In this document: piece after piece, positions 14,771 through 15,470 of the stretch
How positions within the stretch are numbered: position 1 is the first letter of the stretch
Layout: every line of letters begins with the position of its first letter
Assembly (NCBI GenBank): GCA_034112085.1
Contig: JAWUWD010000036.1
Coordinates: 1-15,470 of the forward strand
Direction of reading: 5' to 3'
Origin: JAWUWD01 sp034112085
GTDB lineage: Bacteria; Bacteroidota; Bacteroidia; Cytophagales; Cyclobacteriaceae
DNA length: 15,470 nt
The notes under the pieces: model-generated
What the model saw: only the letters and a program-made list of their open reading frames with translations
Told to the model about the DNA's origin: nothing
The model's database searches: none
Position numbers and translations under genes: made by a program

Positions 14771-14805
14771 CATAAAAAAGCCTTGCTAAATTATAGCAAG
14801 GCTTT
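14771..14805 (-). terminator. Intrinsic terminator of the cytochrome c unit
   Basis: AAAGCCTTGCTA (14777-14788) pairs perfectly with TAGCAAGGCTTT (14794-14805) around a 5-nt loop, a 12-bp stem. On the - strand it is followed by a TTTTTT tract (14774-14779 as A on +). It lies 23 bp after the cytochrome c stop. The + side lacks a matching T run, so it acts on the - strand. Confidence 0.88.
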
Positions 14806-14828
14806 CTAAAAACTCAAATTGTAAGTAC

Positions 14829-15239
14829 TTATTCTCCCAAGGATCGCATATAGTTGACGATAAGCCACCTGTCTTCATCATCAGGCATCTTTTTTTCATA
14901 GTTAGGCATATCATCTCTTCCGAAAGTAGTTTTGTAGAACAAAGCTCCATCACTTTGGGCTTGAAATTCTTCGGAGGAGAAATCGCCAAGATCACCCTCT
15001 TGTTCTGCCGCCTTTGAACCATCACCTAGTCCTTCTTTGCCATGACATGATTTACAGTGTTTGGTGTATAATTCTTCACCGATTTCAATGTTCTCATCGT
15101 CTGATGCATCCGTTGGATTCTCCATTGTTTTGTACTTGGCCGGCACTACCCATTCTGTAGATTGCATTTGCACCTTTGTGAAAGCGAATACTACTAATAA
15201 GACACCTCCAATGATCAATGTGTTTTTTATCCTTTTCAT
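14829..15239 (-). CDS. Membrane-anchored monoheme cytochrome c, 136 aa
   Basis: An uncleaved-looking N-terminal anchor (KNTLIIGGVLLVVFAFTKV, residues 5-23) precedes a class I cytochrome c domain. IGEELYTKHCKSCHGKEGLG contains the heme-binding CKSCH (Cys62, Cys65, His66). The sixth ligand is likely a methionine in RDDMPNYEKKMPDDEDRW (Met111, possibly Met118). The final helix is RWLIVNYMRSL. The linker between anchor and heme domain is acidic. It faces the periplasm and should carry electrons between a membrane quinol-oxidising complex and a terminal acceptor. It begins 12 bp after the upstream membrane-protein gene and ends at a strong terminator, so it is the last gene of that operon. The acceptor is not in the window; the nearby FNR site hints at low-oxygen respiration. 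Confidence 0.92.
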   Translation of the reverse strand: MKRIKNTLIIGGVLLVVFAFTKVQMQSTEWVVPAKYKTMENPTDASDDENIEIGEELYTKHCKSCHGKEGLGDGSKAAEQEGDLGDFSSEEFQAQSDGALFYKTTFGRDDMPNYEKKMPDDEDRWLIVNYMRSLGE

Positions 15240-15251
15240 AAAATTGGTTTA

Positions 15252-15470
15252 TTAAGATTTATAAATTTTTATAAGATTACCGAACAATAACATAATGACT
15301 GCCCATATTCCTAATATAATCAAATTAGGAAAAACCCATAAATACCATGGGGTTTTATTAGGTGGAGACCACATAGTCCTGTCGTTAAAGGTCGAAAGGT
15401 CAACTATGGGTACACCTATTGGTGCCTCAAATATGTGACTAACCGTTCCATACTTTTTGCTGTCAAGCAC
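15252..15470 (-). CDS. Membrane protein C-terminus, cut by window edge; possible cytochrome b-type subunit
   Basis: The frame is open to the last base of the window and ends in TAA at 15252. The first codon seen is GTG, which would be Val if the gene continues outside, the likelier reading. The 72 visible residues are a polar segment (SHIFEAPIGVPIVDLSTFND), then RTMWSPPNKTPWYLWVF, and one transmembrane helix (about 47-66) with a short basic end. The P-x-K-x-PWY-x-x block before a helix recalls the 'kaPWYFlglqE' region of split cytochrome b subunits in bacterial bc-type complexes. The following cytochrome c gene, 12 bp away, agrees. With so little sequence this stays a suggestion. Confidence 0.5.
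   Translation of the reverse strand: MLDSKKYGTVSHIFEAPIGVPIVDLSTFNDRTMWSPPNKTPWYLWVFPNLIILGIWAVIMLLFGNLIKIYKS

Noticed and set aside
14786..15025. 79-codon - strand frame overlapping the cytochrome c gene
   Set aside because: It is in another frame of a clear cytochrome c gene and runs through its terminator.

Overview
The window looks like the chromosome of a Bacteroidota bacterium, probably Cytophagia-like. It is AT-rich, has few Shine-Dalgarno sequences and many short-lipobox lipoproteins, and carries Bacteroidota-type families: a DUF6503-like lipoprotein, a DUF4369/TlpA-type thioredoxin, a TerB-ABC transporter fusion and a TPR sensor kinase. Several -7 boxes resemble TAnnTTTG. The phylum is fairly safe; anything finer is a guess. 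No tRNA, rRNA, CRISPR array, insertion sequence or phage gene was seen.

Left part (1-5300): the 3' end of a TetR-type regulator converges on a two-gene unit (a tiny basic lipoprotein whose stop codon abuts the start of a TPR protein). A secreted six-Asp-box propeller protein on + follows. It converges on three codirectional - strand envelope genes: a TlpA-like thioredoxin lipoprotein, a TraB/GumN protein whose first GxxH motif is GTVK, and a DUF6503-like lipoprotein.

Middle (5300-10450): a + strand pair encodes a 1029-residue TerB/ABCG-type transporter and a small OmpA-domain protein. On - lies a lipoprotein with a TonB-C-like domain. It overlaps a secreted TPR gene that is broken by one frameshift and one in-frame TAA, so the last part of that gene is no longer translated from its own start.

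10450-11850 contains no standard-size gene, but the - strand holds four very small secreted peptide genes. Three are tandem 47-codon lipopeptide genes with an exact 179-bp period and an identical C-terminal half. The fourth is a 54-codon relative sharing the C-terminal pattern T-[HY]-K-G-V-x3-D-x-G. Upstream and divergent from them is a 700-residue histidine kinase with a predicted periplasmic TPR sensor domain. I propose, as inference only, that peptides and kinase form a signalling module.

Right end (13950-15470): a decayed - strand locus holds a Crp/Fnr DNA-binding domain remnant, preceded in the same frame by a remnant of a secreted peptide with a CPSCH heme motif. Upstream lie a dyad, a TAAATTTG box and a perfect FNR-type palindrome (TTGAT-N4-ATCAA). 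Next are a strong - strand terminator, a membrane-anchored cytochrome c, and the C-terminus of a membrane protein cut by the window edge. This looks like a redox-regulated respiratory locus whose own regulator copy has decayed.
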